Assembly (NCBI GenBank): GCA_009996515.1
Contig: JAACZV010000001.1
Location: 248,001-312,000 of the forward strand
Direction: 5' to 3'
Source: Comamonadaceae bacterium
GTDB lineage: Bacteria; Pseudomonadota; Gammaproteobacteria; Burkholderiales; Burkholderiaceae_C
DNA: 64,000 nucleotides
Shown: positions 62,520-64,000 of the stretch, one piece after another
Position numbering within the stretch: the first letter of the stretch is position 1
Layout: the number at the start of each line of letters is the position of its first letter
Made by a program: the position numbers and the translations under genes
Notes under the pieces: model-generated
What the model saw: the letters and a program-made list of their open reading frames with translations, nothing else
What the model was told of the DNA's origin: nothing
Database searches by the model: none

Positions 62520-62651
62520 GGAAGCCGCTCTGCCGTCCATCCCCGGAAAAGCCGCCCTTTCCGGACCCGCTTCCGCCGCCGCGCGCCGATCCAAGGAACA
62601 GGCGCTTGCCGCCGCCTTTGTTCAAAAGATCACGACCTTGACAAAACGCGC

Positions 62652-62679
62652 TAAAGAAACTTCACCACCACACCGATAG
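62652..62679 (+). promoter_or_regulatory. FliA (sigma-28) promoter of fliC
   Basis: TAAAGAAA (62652-62659), 12 bases, ACCGATAG (62672-62679). The CCGATA core is intact and the spacing is one base longer than the consensus. Confidence 0.7.
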
Positions 62680-62903
62680 CCATTCCAACGGCGCTGGTCT
62701 CAGCACCGTGGTCCGGCTGGAAGGCCGAGGCAGCAGGGCAGCCGCTCACGAGCGGTGGCCGGGCTGCAACGGTTGACCGGCGTCGGGCGTCGCCGCACCG
62801 GCGCGCCGCAAGGCGAGCCAGGGGCGGACAGCACGGGTGCCTCACCCGGGCACGCGGGTCTTCGTCCGGCGGCTTGCCGGTATATCTAGCAAAAGGAAGC
62901 ATC

Positions 62904-63743
62904 ATGGCCTCGGTCATCAACACCAATCTGCTGTCTCTGAACGCGCAGCGCAACACCTCTTCCTCCCAGGCATCGCTGTCCGTCGCGATGCAGCGCCTGT
63001 CCTCCGGCCTGCGCGTGAACTCCGCCAAGGACGACGCTGCCGGCCTGGCGATCTCCGAACGCATGAACGCCCAGGTGCGCGGCATGAACGTCGCCATGCG
63101 CAATGCCAACGACGGCATCTCGCTGGCACAGACGGCCGAAGGCGCGCTGTCCAAGGTGGGCGACTCGCTGCAGCGCATGCGTGAGCTGGCCGTGCAGGCC
63201 CGCAACGCCACCAACACCACCACCGACCTGGACTCCATCGGCAAGGAATACTCGCAGCTCAGCGAGGAAATCGGCCGCGTGCTGGGCGGCACCACCTTCA
63301 ACGGCAAGGCCATCCTGGCCGGCGGCGCCGGCGCCCTGACCTTCCAGGTCGGCGCCAACACGACGCCCGACGACGAGGTCGTCCTGACCACCACCGACAT
63401 GGCCGGCAACACCGACATCACGACGGTGACGGGTGCGACCATCGACAACACCTCCGACGCCGCGTCGCTGAAGACCATCATCGACAACATCGACACCGCC
63501 ATCACCACCGTCAGCGGCGAGCGCGCCACGCTGGGTGCCGCCCAGAACCGCTTCGACGCCGTGATCGGCAACCTGCAGATCTCCGTCGAGAACCAGAGCG
63601 CCGCCAAGAGCCGCATCACCGATGCCGACTTCGCCGCGGAAACCGCCAACCTCTCCCGAGCCAACATCCTCCAGCAGGCAGGCAACGCGATGATCGCCCA
63701 GGCGAATCAGTACCCGTCGCAAGTCCTGTCGCTGCTTCGATGA
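62904..63743 (+). CDS. fliC: Flagellin
   Basis: A 279-residue flagellin, short for the family. Conserved D0/D1 parts lie at both ends ([37 protein letters not shown], then [43 protein letters not shown]). The middle domain (about 140-200) is reduced and rich in Thr, Ala, Asp and Asn, which are possible O-glycan sites. The ATG at 62904 follows an AAAAGGAAG site. It is the only flagellin gene in the window. Confidence 0.97.
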   Translation: MASVINTNLLSLNAQRNTSSSQASLSVAMQRLSSGLRVNSAKDDAAGLAISERMNAQVRGMNVAMRNANDGISLAQTAEGALSKVGDSLQRMRELAVQARNATNTTTDLDSIGKEYSQLSEEIGRVLGGTTFNGKAILAGGAGALTFQVGANTTPDDEVVLTTTDMAGNTDITTVTGATIDNTSDAASLKTIIDNIDTAITTVSGERATLGAAQNRFDAVIGNLQISVENQSAAKSRITDADFAAETANLSRANILQQAGNAMIAQANQYPSQVLSLLR

Positions 63744-64000
63744 CGCCGGGCCAGCACCGCTGGCCCTGAGTGAACTGCCCGCCAAGAAGGCAGACACCCT
63801 CACGCCTCCAGCACAAGCACCTTGAAGCCATCCACCGCCGTGGATGGCCATTTCAAGCGCTTTGTGCAAAAGGATTCAAGTCAATCCTTCTGACGACGAT
63901 ATCCAGTCCAACGGGTTCGCGAACGATTCGGGAACCACGTGGTCCGGTCAGCCCATCCTGTGCGCGACAACGCGCACAGGCAGGACGCGGACGCAGCCCC
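63744..64000 (+). other. Region downstream of fliC with two hairpins, no gene seen
   Basis: Two successive inverted repeats: CTTGAAGCCATCCAC/GTGGATGGC...TTCAAG (63821-63857) and AAGGATT/AATCCTT (63870-63889). The first is probably the fliC terminator; T-runs are weak. The remaining 110 bases show no gene and probably lead to the next operon. Confidence 0.6.
63821..63857 (+). terminator. Probable fliC terminator hairpin
   Basis: The 9-base stem GCCATCCAC/GTGGATGGC with loop CGCC is extended by CTTGAA/TTCAAG arms, and it lies about 80 bases after the stop. The T-run is short. Confidence 0.6.

Larger units (their letters stand above)
62469..62903. other. Control region and long leader between the TPR gene and fliC
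   Basis: A 435-base gap with a candidate promoter for the TPR gene (62493-62519) and a FliA promoter for fliC (62652-62679). From there to the fliC start (62904) is a leader of about 220 bases, very GC-rich, with a hairpin CCGGCGGCTTGCCGG just before the AAAAGGAAG ribosome-binding site. I see no gene in it. Confidence 0.7.

Noticed and set aside
1..64000. CRISPR arrays, prophage, insertion sequences, tRNA and rRNA genes
   Set aside because: No regular spacer-repeat array, transposase, integrase, phage structural gene or tRNA/rRNA-like sequence was found on either strand by reading.

Overview
The window is GC-rich DNA from a motile betaproteobacterium, most likely of the order Burkholderiales in the Rubrivivax/Leptothrix/Roseateles neighbourhood. 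The evidence is the pairing of FlhDC with FlhF/FlhG and FliA, small lineage-typical proteins (DUF3460, DUF1841, VF530), the scpA and minCDE neighbourhoods, and the style of palindromic GC-rich intergenic repeats. The genus is an inference. I saw no phage, insertion sequence, CRISPR array, rRNA or tRNA.

Region 1 (1-20.1 kb) is housekeeping DNA: a DPP IV-type peptidase coupled to a SUI1-like protein, a 1-Cys peroxiredoxin, dusC with a zinc metalloprotease, a 2Fe-2S ferredoxin, a serine hydrolase, an acyltransferase with a VF530 protein, minCDE, metG, a DUF1275 protein, scpA, a DUF808 protein, a MaoC-like hydratase, and the kefF-kefC potassium/proton efflux pair. An unusual 0.6-kb gene-free stretch upstream of metG carries DnaA-box-like motifs and a long imperfect hairpin.

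Region 2 (20.2-35.0 kb) holds the rod-hook genes. flgN, flgM and flgA read leftward and flgBCDEFGHIJKL rightward. The run is broken between flgH and flgI by two leftward carbohydrate genes.

Region 3 (35.1-45.5 kb) is a signalling block: a degenerate EAL-HDOD protein, a PAS-rich HisKA_2 kinase with an ANTAR (RNA-binding) response regulator, a membrane kinase, a lone Hpt protein, a receiver-PAS-GGDEF-EAL protein and a large GGDEF protein.

Region 4 (45.6-64 kb) holds the regulatory, export and motor genes. On the minus strand, in order of transcription, are flhD, flhC, (glycan/methyl-transfer island), motA, motB, cheY, cheZ, (a plus-strand solute-binding protein), flhB, flhA, flhF, flhG, fliA and a soluble chemoreceptor. 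A TPR gene and fliC lie at the right edge. FlhDC would start the cascade, FlhBA exports, FlhF/FlhG place the flagellum, FliA reads late promoters and FlgM holds FliA back. FliA-type promoters are visible before flgM, motA and fliC and possibly before the TPR gene.

The most unusual features are an FlhG that has lost its ATP-binding loop but keeps the FlhF-activating motif, glycan genes inserted twice into flagellar operons, an RNA-binding two-component pair in a flagellar locus, a diguanylate cyclase with an insertion between inhibitory and active sites, and two families of palindromic repeats, one of which sits inside flhDC and inside flgI-flgJ.
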